Assembly (NCBI RefSeq): GCF_025094135.1
Contig: NW_026252488.1
Coordinates: 1-64,000, forward strand
Direction of reading: 5' to 3'
From: Mucor mucedo
Lineage: Eukaryota; Mucoromycota; Mucoromycetes; Mucorales; Mucoraceae
DNA: 64,000 nt
This document shows positions 23,790-34,773 of the stretch, in pieces (positions within the stretch are counted from its first letter, which is position 1; each line of letters begins with the position of its first letter). Position numbers and translations under genes: made by a program. The notes under the pieces are model-generated. The model was not told the origin of the DNA and made no database searches. It saw nothing but the letters and a program-made list of their open reading frames with translations.

Positions 23790-23998
23790 AAAAAAAAAAA
23801 GAAAAAAGAAAGAAAGAGTGTCAAGTTCATACCATCTCCCACCCCCCTACCCCCATCACCTTTTAACAACTTGGCTTTTCCCTTTTTTTTACCCGCTATT
23901 GTAATATTTCCATCCATCACTATTCTTTCTGTCTTTCTGTAATATATATTTGATAAAAGGTAATATATTCAATGATTTTTTTTATAATTGCTGTTTTT

Positions 23999-26802
23999 TT
24001 ATGCCAGGTAATGATATGAACGTCTGTGGTTGAATAAAATAGTTTTTTTAGTCATAAAATACATGTGTATCGTGAGACAAATGTTTACCTGTCATCTGTA
24101 CTTCTTTCCAGATACTCACGATCGATCAGTGCCTCAATGCGTTTCTTAATCATGACTGGACTAGGCATAAACCTTGAACTCAATTGTTTTGTTACTTCCG
24201 CAATCAACAAATTATGTTCCATCAATTTTCGATCCTTCATAATACGCACAATGGAAGCTTCGATCTGATGTTTACGCTCTTCGTCCACTTTATCCTGTGT
24301 ATTCTTTCTCTCTCCATCCGACTCAACTTTTGATGCTAATGCCTGAATCTTGATACGTGTCATGTTGGAGGTGAAGTCCTTGTTGAAAGAAAATGTGTCA
24401 TCGGGTAAAATATCCCGTCCTTTAGATGACTTTGTTAGAATTTTGAACTTGGCACATGCCAAAGATTGCAAAGTACGCTTCAAATCTTGATCTGCAATCT
24501 GTGTTACATTCTTGATATCATCCCAAGACATTGTATCCTCCTTGTTGAACAATAAAAGGATCACCATTGCATATGTAGATACATTTAATAAATGCTTGCT
24601 GCTTTTAAAGTGCGCACGGACATCACCAGAACCCATTTGTGGTTGCCATGTAAGACGACGACCATTGTGTCGATCGAAATAGAAATGTTCAAATGCTTTA
24701 CATGCTTGTAACACAATATCAGGCATGACACATTTAGGCGAGGCCGATAAATTCATCGGCCAAAAAGTTGATGTTAATACCGTGACGGAAACATCAAGCG
24801 TGGGTATTTCTTGTGAAGGTATTGACTTCTCAAGATAGTCCTTAAAGTAACCATTCATTTCGGTAGATAACTTCATATCATTAAACATACCTTCTAACTT
24901 GTTGGTAAATTGATAACCACATTCTCTCTAAGTGTTGCTTCTTTGTAAATAACAATAATCCTCTTTGATCTCGATATGTAATTACCTTTAATTTGGAGAG
25001 CATGCCTCGCTCTGCGTCATCGGATACACTTCGGTTGAACAATAAACGTTTTGCTAAATGTTGCTTGTAATAGCGTTCAAAAACATCCTTGTCCTGTAAA
25101 AATCTAAATAATGTAATCGTCTTGTCAAGGACATCATCCACTTCATCCTCAGATTTCTATAAATTCACATTTTAGTCAAGTATCTCTCTTTTCAACACAT
25201 TTCACTTACACCCTTGAGTCCCTTCTTCAAATTTTCATCAATAAACAAGGAAATAAATTCGGCTGACTTTTGATTGTCATTGATAAACTTTTCAAAAGCT
25301 TCGTTAAAGGCAGTTTGGAAAGACTTATCCTTAGCAGCGGCAAGATCCAATATTTTATCGAATTTCTCTTGCAAGGTCAACACTTCCATTACCCAGCAAA
25401 TGGCAACATTTCCAGACCCCTTTTCGGCAGTGGACTTTGATTTTAAATCAGTATTGATATGTTGATTAATTTCGGCACCCATGGTGAGGATATATTTACT
25501 AATGTTGCTCTTCATTTCGCTCAGGCCAGCTGGTACGCGCGCAAATAAACTGTACATGCGTGATAAATCTAAGATGACTTATCAATACGTTGCTGCCCAT
25601 CCCTCATTCTTATTTTATTTTATTTTACCTCCGTATTTATCAGCAGTCAACATACTCTCTAGTCCTGAATTCTTCATCTAGATAATACCCATCAATCATT
25701 ACTCTGGCATCATGAAATGAATATCATCAACTTACTTCCATCAATGTCTTGATATTATTGGCGATTAATTGGGTTTCCACAATCGTTCTAATCTTCACTT
25801 CTGTAGTCATTGATAAACAGTGAATTGTTCTTTCATATTCTTCCTCCAAACGTTTCTCCACCTACATAATTCAAATAAGAAACTCATATTTGTTGTTTTT
25901 TTTTTTTTTTTTTTTTTTTTTGTTAAAATGTACCTTTCGCATAAATTCAGGAGCGTCATAGGAAGAAACTAATTTTTGACTTTCAATTTGATAGAATGAA
26001 GTACTTGTTTCCAAGTATTCTGCTTCAAAATCCACGGCATATACTGTGTTTCCTGTCAAAGGGTCTGTGAGTTCCACCAGCATGGCGACAGCTGACTGAA
26101 TGGCACTGCGATCAATTACATCCCCGTTTCGTTCCAATTGAATTTGTGTCAACATCGCAGATATCAATTGCTTTTGGATAGGATACTTTTCCGATCTGAT
26201 CACTTTATCACGAAACAGGTTTAAACCCATATCGTACACACTAGGTAAGTTGTACTTTGGTAATCTTTCATTCTTATGACACAAATAAGTATTAGTATCA
26301 TAAAGGAAATATAAACTCCCCTATTTTTCTTTTTCTCATGTGTGCTGCTTACGAGATAATATAACACTTGCAAAATCAGGTCAATGGCGGTTGTAAAGTC
26401 ATCCCAAACTCTCTTGATGGTCTGAAGAAACAATGCGCCAGCATCGGCTGTACTGCTTGATTCGGACGAAGAATTGATGAATGCAGGTACAATGGTTTTT
26501 TCTGCTGTGCTTTCTAAATATTGCGCGATAACCTTTTCAACGTCATGATACAGTCGTTCACCGAATTGTCGAATCGTCAACTTGTAGGCTGTACGGTACA
26601 ATAACTCATAGGAAAGTTCTCTCGCTTGCTTTTGAAAAATTACCGTAATTGCACTACTGAGAATGTCGAAACCTTCATCGTATTCTTGTGTATTGTCAAC
26701 CGTCTAACTCTGTTTATTAGCGGAAAGGGAAGGGTGCTCATATCGTTCTTGATACTTTACCATGCGCTTGACAGGTCTAATTTTACCCTTCTTCAACGAC
26801 AT
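23999..26802 (-). CDS. CUL3: Cullin-3 ubiquitin-ligase scaffold
   Basis: Nine exons: 26802-26761, 26703-26353, 26272-25934, 25861-25736, 25677-25629, 25568-25210, 25156-24986, 24927-24089 and 24023-23999; 766 residues. The cullin homology domain is unmistakable: FERYYKQHLAKRLLFNRSVS, then ECGYQFTNKLEGMFNDMKLS. The C-terminal winged helix carries the neddylation site IVRIMKDRK and ends DREYLERSTDDRRSYHYLA. This exact end is reached only through a 25-nt last exon, which supports the model. Phasing of the very short first exon (ending KRM) is also forced, because the unspliced frame hits a stop. CUL3 assembles BTB-protein E3 ligases with Rbx1 at its C-terminus. The intron at 25862-25933 contains a T26 run (A26 in the sense strand). 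Confidence 0.95.
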
Positions 26803-29042
26803 TTTTGTTATATCACTACCAAGAAGAAGAAAATAAAAGGGAGAGGAGTGTTGCTTTTTGGCCGGTATGCTCGTATTTTTTTTTAAAAAAAAGACACTTA
26901 GTGCCGCCTGAGAACAGCCAATCATAGCCCAAGACCAGCCTCAAGGCAGCCAATCAAGCCGCAAAGAATGCTAGCCGATTTTACATAGGTAAACAGTCCG
27001 TGGCTATTCACATCATGCATGAAAGTTTTTCATGATGTATATTGTCAGTACGAGTTTGACGTGATGATCATGGTGAGAAAATCAGAACAAAAAAAAGTGT
27101 TTAAATGCGTTCAGCTTGCGTAAATCTAGTTTATGATAGTATTATGTGTGCGTAACACCAAGCAGGAAACGTTAACAAACACCCCGTCCAATTCTTGCCA
27201 ATGCTATTGTCTGATTTTAGGGAGAATCCCGCGAAGCTAATCTTATTAAATATAGGTTGGAATTGTAATAAAACAAAGACAGGCGAGAATCATTGTAATA
27301 TAAAAATATGCAATTCTGGTAGGATCACATTAATAATGTTTTCTTAATTAGTAGCTCAGAGCATCAAAACAACTTCGTTTCCTGTCTTTTCCAAGTATCA
27401 CAAAATCTAGAGTTGTGTGAAATAAGGATCATGTTTCGTAAATTTAGGGATATATTTGCTTCTTTCCGAACACTGTATGTAGGTATATATCATTGCCAAA
27501 TAATAAATATTCGTTAGAAAAAGTTCAAGGACGCCACCTGACATTCTTATATCTCTTATTTTGCGTTATGTTTTGAAATATAGCTCCATATCTGTAATAT
27601 TTTAATTGTCTTTGATTTCCTGTATGATTTTTTTCACTGCATCAACACCAAATAGATTTGGTAAACCAGGTGTCAATTCTTCTCCTTTCAAAGGTGTTGT
27701 TTGTCTTCGTGAACCAATGGGTAATAAATATGTCCGCTCAATAAGAAAGAAGCACATTTAACTAATATTGTTGTATTAAGTGTACCTATCGATTTTTTTC
27801 TGCTTCAGGCAATTTATTTGTGAGTATAGTTCGTCGTATCAAAGTTTTTAAGATGTTAAATTGCAAGCCTATACTTTACTTTTTTACGCCTGCATTTGTA
27901 AGTAACTTTGGTGTCTTGAAACAGTAACAGCATATAGATGATTGTAAGCAGACGTAAATATTAACTTTCAAAAAATGATAATTTATATGGAATAGAAAAA
28001 GAAAGTGTAAAGGAGATTATTGTCTCTCAATTGTAACAACAACAATAAAACAAGAACTAGTTGATGAAGGTGAAGCGGTCGACGAAACTTGCCTAGTTAG
28101 AAAGCTCGTGATATTCTCTTGTATGATTTTTGTATACACATTGAGCTTAAACAGAGCAAATCGAGTTTAAAACGGCATTTGCGGTCTGCCAAAACTACAC
28201 TGATCAATAAAATCATCCTGCGCGTATGTAAAATAATCTATGAACCAACAGAATGCCTCATCAACAACGACCAGACGACCTGTTTTTTTTGCAAGGCTTT
28301 CGATAAATAAACTATAAAATATATCAAGAGATTAGTAAAGAATACTAAATACCATGTATTTGCTTCAACGGTTAATCGTGAGGACATACCTCCTCTACAA
28401 AACCTTCCTGGATGCACAGACATGTGTAAGATTTGTGAGATATGGTAGAAGGCGATGTAAGGATTTTTAAATAAACGTATAAAAGACCTGCAAGCGTATA
28501 TTTTTAGAGATTCCTCTGACTCTCTTAGAATCAGACGGTTTTCGTGATTATTCTAGGTTTCTATAATTGAATTGGGAGTCTTTTGTCGCGGTATCTAAAA
28601 TATGGTGTAGGGCCAATAATCTCAATAACAATCGCGCGGGATCATCCTCATGCAGATATAATTGTGCAAAATCAATTTGAAGTCAAGGGAGAAATTTGTA
28701 TTAAGTGACGTTATGGATTCGATTATATGCATGTAAGAGAGAAGATTACGGTTATTTAGATGGTCAACATGTTATTATAAACAAAGAAGAATATTTATTC
28801 GCATTTACGTATGATCGTTGTATATTTTTATACCATTAAGGGTAGGTCAGCCCAATAATACAAAAAAAAACTGTGTGCCCGGGTAAAGATAAAAGTACAT
28901 GCGCTGTGCCAGATGCGAGAATATAACTTTAGTCATTGGATCTACTAAAAAAAAAGCTGTCACGGAACTTCATGTGAATATCACTTCATCGAACATCTTA
29001 TTTTTCTTATTCCCCTTTATACCCCCTTTTTTTTAATACAAG
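26803..29042. other. 2.2-kb desert with coding-like scraps
   Basis: No intact gene was seen. A 51-codon minus-strand frame at 27602-27757 has strong coding texture (see separate entry). The plus-strand frame 28119-28310 contains FFCKAF but no clear domain. The 60 bp before 29043 are T-rich and likely belong to the PEX11 promoter or leader. Confidence 0.45.
27602..27757 (-). other. Small ORF or decayed coding fragment, 51 residues
   Basis: From an ATG at 27757 to TAA at 27602 the frame reads with coding-like composition, including RTYLLPIGSRRQTTPLKGEE and LPNLFGVDAVKKIIQEIKDN. I do not recognise the family. Upstream on the same strand another short stretch (LIRRTILTNKLPEAEKNR) could be the previous exon, but no phase-compatible intron joins them, so decay is as likely as a real gene. 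Confidence 0.3.
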
Positions 29043-29964
29043 ATGGTTCTTACTCATTCAGGCGTTGACCACTTCAACCGTTACTTAAACACCACTGTAG
29101 GTCGTGAGAAGCTTTGTCGTCTTGTACAATACTTTGCTCGTTTCTACGCCTTCTATTTATTTCGTAGTGGTGCACCCAAGGACACCATTCAACGCTGGGT
29201 CGACTTGAAGACTCATCTTGGTAACGGTCGTAAATTCTTTCGTCTTTTAAAGCCTGTTGAATTTGCTCAGACTGGCGTCAAGAGCTTGACTATTAAAGAC
29301 GAGGTCTTACGTTATACCGCTGTTGCCAAACAAATCGGTATGGCATTCTATTATCTTTCTGAGGTCTTTGTTTTAGTAAGTAATATCGTATAATTGGTGT
29401 TTTAACTAGGTTTATTAATCATCTTTTAAACATAGGCAAATTCTATCAATTTTTACAAGTCCCCTAATATCAAGAAGATCACCGAGCTTGGTCAAAGATG
29501 TTGGTTTGCTGCTATCACCGCGTCTCTGGTTTCAGGTTTGTACAAGTTCAAGCAAATCAAGGTTCGCGAGCACATGCTTGAGAAAACTCGCAAAGCCATT
29601 GTCAACACTGAGGAAAAATCAGAGGCTCAATTTGCCGAATTAAAGGCTCAAGAAAAGCAATTAGCAAAGTAAGTTTAGCATTTAGGAGGGATAAATCAAA
29701 TGAAATGGAAATTAAGCAACAATTTTAATTTTATCTTAGGGATAAATATAATACCAGATATGCTTTCATCCAAGATGCTGTCGACATCATTATTCCTTCC
29801 ACTGGTTTAGGTTACTTAAAGGCTGATGAGGGAATTGTCGGCTTAGCTGGGTAATAATTCATAACTATCTTCACGATAATTACTTTTTTATTCTAACTAT
29901 TTCTTCTTTTAGTATTACTACATCTGCATTAGCAATGATCACTCAATGGAACAAGTTAGCATAG
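29043..29964 (+). CDS. PEX11: Peroxisomal membrane protein PEX11
   Basis: Exons 29043-29375, 29436-29668, 29740-29850 and 29913-29964 give 242 residues, a normal PEX11 length. The N-terminal amphipathic helix region reads VDHFNRYLNTTVGREKLCRL and is followed by ARFYAFYLF and the WVDLKTHLGNGRKFFRLLKP segment typical of PEX11. A C-terminal hydrophobic part (AVDIIIPSTGLGYLKADEGI) matches the membrane region that ends near the C-terminus. PEX11 proteins bend the peroxisomal membrane to start elongation and division. All introns are short and in phase. It ends convergently with the Asn/His-rich gene. Confidence 0.93.
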
Positions 29965-30133
29965 AGTATCATTTTTGATCTTTTGAATAAACCATATATT
30001 ATATCACCCCATGTATTTACTGAGAGTTGTGTATTTTTGTGCTATTTTGAAGGAAGCCCGAAAACTAATTTAAATATGGGTACGATTTTATTACATTGAT
30101 TAATGGTATAAGGTAACAAACAGATTATTTAGT

Positions 30134-31516
30134 TTAATCAAGCTTGTATTCTTTCTTTTCGCCGATCTTGAGAGATTTTCTTTCGGGACTCTTACGGGTT
30201 TGAAGGACTTGCTGCATTTCGGCGCCTAGTTCTTTGGCTCTGGCAGCAGGACTCATACTGTGTTGCCAGTGCTTCTTGGTGGCGTTAGATTCAATGAAAG
30301 CATTCTTGTCGGCAACAGGCATATCTTGACTACTTGCAGTACGAGGACTCATATTGTCGCTTGAAGAACCGTATTCGGAAGGAGTAGAAGATACAGCAGA
30401 AACAACATCCCTACCTCTCAAATGTTCGGGGTGCTTGTTTAAAATGCTAGTGTTGTTGTTGTTACCAGGAAAAGGATGGCTTGTGGGTGTCATATCGGCG
30501 GAATGACGTCCAGAAGTATGATGATCCATTGGAGATACACCGGAAGAACGGTGTCCAGGCAAATGATGCTCGGGTGGAGACATACCAGAAGAATGATTCC
30601 CGGGCATGTGATGTTCCATTGGGGACATATTTGAGGTTTGACTACCAGAGAAATTACGGTCTGTTGGAGACATGTTGGGGGAGTGGTTACCAGGTAAACT
30701 ACGATCCATAGAATGATGCATGTTGTTTCCAGAAATAGGTTGGCTTGTAGATGCCATGTTTTGGGAGTAATCATTGTTGCCCAATACAGGGTGGCTCATG
30801 GGTCTTGTCTTTGGAGAAGAATCGTTGCTTCCAGCTTGGTAAAGATCGTGTGCGGGGTAAGTTCTCGTTGTGCTATTGCCAATGAACTGACCCGATGCAG
30901 AGGGAACACTGTTACTTAAATGATGCTTGTGACCTGGAGTTTGGAGATCGCTCATACCAGGGACAAAGGGAGGATCGGTTTGTTGATGGGTGGCACGGTT
31001 GATGTCTTCAACAGTAGCACCAGCTAAGTTTCTATCATCACCTAGTTGGTTATGTGATTGATCGCGATGGACTATTCCTGCAACTTTATCATGAATAGGA
31101 TTGTGATGGCCGGAACCTTGACTATGTAAGTGGCTGTGACGACCAGATCCTTGATCGTACAAGTTGTTGTCTTGACCCAGGGTGGCAGATGGGTTATGCA
31201 TGCTGTTTTGTGGGTAGTTGTTCATTTCAGTACGTTGAGGTGCTATGCCACCGTTTTGAGCGTTGAAGTTGTCTTGGCTGTATTGGTCATGGATGGGGGT
31301 ATTATTCATTCCAATGTGTTGACTGTTCATATCACCATATTGATTATTAGCGTGATCAGAGTGACTTCCTAAGCCAAGGTGACGGTTATGATCAAAACTT
31401 CCATGACTGTCAGTCAAAGAGTGGCCATTTAATTCATGGTGAGGGACGTGGCTATCAACGCCTTGGTCTTGGCCCATGTTGTGCATAATGTTGGGGTTCA
31501 TGTGTTGGTTGTCCAT
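30134..31516 (-). CDS. Hydrophilic Asn/His/Ser-rich protein with 15-residue repeats
   Basis: A single 460-codon frame without an intron. The protein is extremely rich in His, Asn, Ser, Gly, Met and Gln and has no membrane segment, signal peptide or known domain. Residues about 270-352 contain about five imperfect 15-residue repeats of the type MSPxEHHxPGxHSSG. The last 45 residues are different: charged and helix-prone (SMSPAARAKELGAEMQQVLQ, then Lys-rich to the end). Such composition predicts an intrinsically disordered, heat-soluble protein. The His content could allow metal binding, but this is speculation. I do not recognise the family. The long plain ORF, a good start context and third-position bias argue that it is real. 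Confidence 0.7.
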   Translation of the reverse strand: MDNQHMNPNIMHNMGQDQGVDSHVPHHELNGHSLTDSHGSFDHNRHLGLGSHSDHANNQYGDMNSQHIGMNNTPIHDQYSQDNFNAQNGGIAPQRTEMNNYPQNSMHNPSATLGQDNNLYDQGSGRHSHLHSQGSGHHNPIHDKVAGIVHRDQSHNQLGDDRNLAGATVEDINRATHQQTDPPFVPGMSDLQTPGHKHHLSNSVPSASGQFIGNSTTRTYPAHDLYQAGSNDSSPKTRPMSHPVLGNNDYSQNMASTSQPISGNNMHHSMDRSLPGNHSPNMSPTDRNFSGSQTSNMSPMEHHMPGNHSSGMSPPEHHLPGHRSSGVSPMDHHTSGRHSADMTPTSHPFPGNNNNTSILNKHPEHLRGRDVVSAVSSTPSEYGSSSDNMSPRTASSQDMPVADKNAFIESNATKKHWQHSMSPAARAKELGAEMQQVLQTRKSPERKSLKIGEKKEYKLD

Positions 31517-33185
31517 TTTATATTTGTGTGTGTTTGTGTTTATGTATGTGTATATTCAAAAGAAGATGAGAATAAACAGGGAGTTTTCAGTTAGTATTTA
31601 TACATGAAATATTTTTCTATCGTCATTCTGACATTCAAAAGTCAATTCAGGCCTTCCCAATTTAAAAATTAGCTTTTTTAATGCATTCATGCCATGACGT
31701 AGTAGCGGCAAAAACCTGACGACATGATTGCCCGCAATGTGTATTTAACGTTACACACGTGAAAGAAAACTAGGCTTTTTCTTGGAAAGAGGCAAACCTA
31801 GATTCAAAAATATCAATCTTGTCAGTTCGTGATACCCTTTCAACCCTAACTAAGTTGGATCTTCATCACAGATGATCTTTTGTTTCGTTTCTTTAAGCTA
31901 AAAAAAAAAAAAAGCTAGATCGAACGATAGACTGGTATTATCAACTTAACAAGGGCTTTTTTTCATTTCGCTCTTTTGCCGTACCTGATTCGGTCTTTTT
32001 TTAACGCTAAATCGAGTTAATGTCTTTTTTGATGTTTATTCACCGGATATGTCATCGAGTGACATTTTTACAAAACATCCCCGTTCTACAAGCGCTTTTC
32101 TTAGGAACAGTCAAAGTGCACGTAGTCTGAACGTAAGATCTGTGATTTGGCTGTTCTAAAGACCTGGAAACAAGACTATGCAATCAAAAATAATGCAGTA
32201 ATTACAAATAAACTTATATTGAACGATTAATACTTATTTGACAATTCTGTCATCACCCTTTCACCTTTGAGCTCGTTTGACCTTAATCTTACGCAGAAAT
32301 ATCCAAAGAGAATTGAAAGTAAACTATAACTCACACATACTGCACCGCAAAATTTTGGGGCAATCGCGGTGAATACGACTCATATCGCATTTTGGCGAAA
32401 ACATCGTTTAACTCCAAAAAAACAGATAGCTACAAATATTGATTTTGCTATTCTTAGAGGTTAGAAATAAATATTAAAATGATATATTTTAAAAAAATGG
32501 TGCTTTACGATAATTATTGATGATTTTATTTAAGAGAAACAAAGATGATGGTTTGGTTTATAATCTGGGATGGATATTTTGTGTCACGTTAAATACATTT
32601 TCTTGACATATCCGCCTCAAACGCCTCACCAGTCAATGTGACATATATGTTATATGGATGATCAGTGGCATTGGCCGGAACAACCGAACATATAATTTTG
32701 TCAGCATCCAAACCCACAAACCTCTATTACTCATTCTCGGCACAGATGTGCTCTTCCCCTGCCCCCGCGCTAAGTAAACCTGTTAGTAGACTTCTCGCAT
32801 CCGTCAAGTTAAGTCCAATATTTGTCTATACAACTAAGTATACCTGCTTTTCTTTATATCACCATTAGATAGAAATTTAAGTGACTTATTATATATGATT
32901 GTACTATATTTCAACATAGTATTCTATAGATATAATGCATACAAAACACTCACTAGGCTAAGGTAAGTAAAGAGGCAACGGTGACCTATGTAAGTTATCC
33001 ACTAATATTTTTATTTTAGGTAATAATGAAGCTTTCATGTTTGTATAATACCCTTCTTTGGAAAAATTTATAAAGTTTATCTGTAATTTCATCCCCATAA
33101 TCCTTTTGCCATTGTTATTTTATAAATATACAGCTTTATTCTTCGCTATTTTTACGCCATATAAAAAATAAAATAAAAACGATTA

Positions 33186-33266
33186 TTCAAAATACAAAAA
33201 TATAACTGTTCAAAATACAAAAATATAATTGTTCAAAATACAAAAATATAATTGTTCATAATACAA
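33186..33266. repeat. 23-bp tandem repeat, about 3.5 copies
   Basis: Three near-identical copies start at 33186, 33209 and 33232, each beginning TTCAAAATACAAAAATATAA and ending CTG or TTG, followed by a partial, diverged copy. The copies are almost identical, suggesting recent expansion. Confidence 0.85.
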
Positions 33267-33407
33267 GGGTATAGAATGTGATATAACAGGGACGTTATGA
33301 GAATACCGCTAAACTGCGGTTAATAATAGTATCGCATTCGTGATAAATACGGTCAAAAACTGTAGAAATCGATCGCATTCGCGAAGATCACTGTCTAAAG
33401 ATGTTGC

Positions 33408-33636
33408 TTATACTTCTACAATATTGGGTGGTTGATCCAAAGACAAATGCATAGCCTCATATACGACGTCATGTCTGAAACTGTGATCCCATTCTGCGTC
33501 GTCTATTCTATAATAATCTCCATGGGAAATCCATTGAAGTTTCTGTAATTATGTTCTTCACGCCAGGATGTTTCAGAACGAATTTACTTATCCGATCAGA
33601 ACCAGGGCGTTCACGGAAGGGTATTTTGTATGTCAT
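33408..33636 (-). pseudogene. Frameshifted remnant of an unidentified coding sequence
   Basis: From an ATG at 33636 the frame reads MTYKIPFRERPGSDRISKFV then LKHPGVKNIIT and stops soon after. The next frame continues with WISHGDYYRIDDAEWDHSF and VVYEAMHLSLDQPPNIVEV before a stop at 33408. Both halves have coding composition; an indel near 33540 explains the break better than an intron, because only about 19 nt lie between a possible donor and acceptor. The family is not recognised. Confidence 0.4.
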
Positions 33637-34488
33637 TAGTTAAGTCTCCTATTTATATGGAGCAATATTAACTTTTCAACCAAATATAATACATGACATT
33701 AAACTTACCTTGAAAAGTCATGAAAACGTAACGTAACAGAGGAAATGTCTAGACCTCCATATTTTTTTTTCAAACGTATTTATTTATACCACTTCCTACC
33801 AAAATTAGCAATCCGGTCTGATTACAGCTATTAACAGTGCAATATCTGCTGTTTAGAACGTGCCCATTCAGTGAGCTCCTAAAACCCAAGAAAACAATCA
33901 TCCTCTAGCAAAGACTAGCCGTAGCTGTAATATCGCAAGAATTGCAATTTATCTTTTATATTTTTTTTTTTTTTTAAAAAAAAGAACTAATAATTTAGTG
34001 TTTCTTGAAAAACCAAAAATTATTATATACTAACCTTCTAACTTTCATTTTTTAAAAAAAAGGAAGTATGTTAAAGGTAAAGCAAAATGAAAAAAAGTGT
34101 GTGAAGAAGATTTTTTTTAAGCTGATAAACAAGAGCTTATGTCAAAATGATTTTATCGTACATTTAATCATCCAAATCAGAACTCGGTAGTTGTCTATCC
34201 GCGTTTCAGTACTATCTTGTAATGATAGTGAAGCATATTTTATGGAAAACAAAAATCGATCATTCTAGGAGGTTCAGACGATATGGCATGTCAATAGACG
34301 TAAAGACTTATGTGAAGACCATCACGTGATCCAAAAGATAGTCGGATGACAATACCATGATGGGCCAGATTCTTAGTATAAAATAGACTTTATTTAAACA
34401 GATGAGTTTCATCAGCTGGTTCTTATTTCTAATTTCTCAGTTCTGTAGCTACCTTTTATCATAGTTTGTTAACCTGCGGGCTTATTAA

Positions 34489-34490
<2 letters not shown>

Positions 34491-34521
<31 letters not shown>
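34491..34521. repeat. Poly(T) tract of 31, followed by A7
   Basis: Uninterrupted T31 directly followed by a short A run; similar T(n)A(n) junctions occur at 33960-33983, 42155-42172 and 53409-53426. Function is unknown; it could be nucleosome-excluding, or the footprint of a retroposed tail. Confidence 0.8.
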
Positions 34522-34528
<7 letters not shown>

Positions 34529-34740
34529 TAATCTAGAAATTATAAACATAAACTTACAAAATTAAAAAGAATATATTTAATTTCGGATTAATAAATCCAT
34601 CGCATGCTTAAACATCTTTAAGAACTCAAATTTATAAGTTGGCTGGATACTGATTATGTTGCCTACGTACCTGGACTAAAAGCTGATTGTTTGTCCCACA
34701 GGAACTTACCTATAAGCACATGATACTTTAAAAAGAGAGC

Positions 34741-34773
34741 CTGTATACATTTTTTCTTTAAAAATGTATACAG
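34741..34773. repeat. Perfect 14-bp inverted repeat (hairpin)
   Basis: Arms CTGTATACATTTTT (34741-34754) and AAAAATGTATACAG (34760-34773) are exact reverse complements around a 5-nt loop. It lies inside a gene desert, so it is not a terminator of a visible gene. Confidence 0.85.

Noticed and set aside
33186..33266. Possible CRISPR-like array
   Set aside because: Units abut without spacers, are AT-only low complexity, and the context is eukaryotic.
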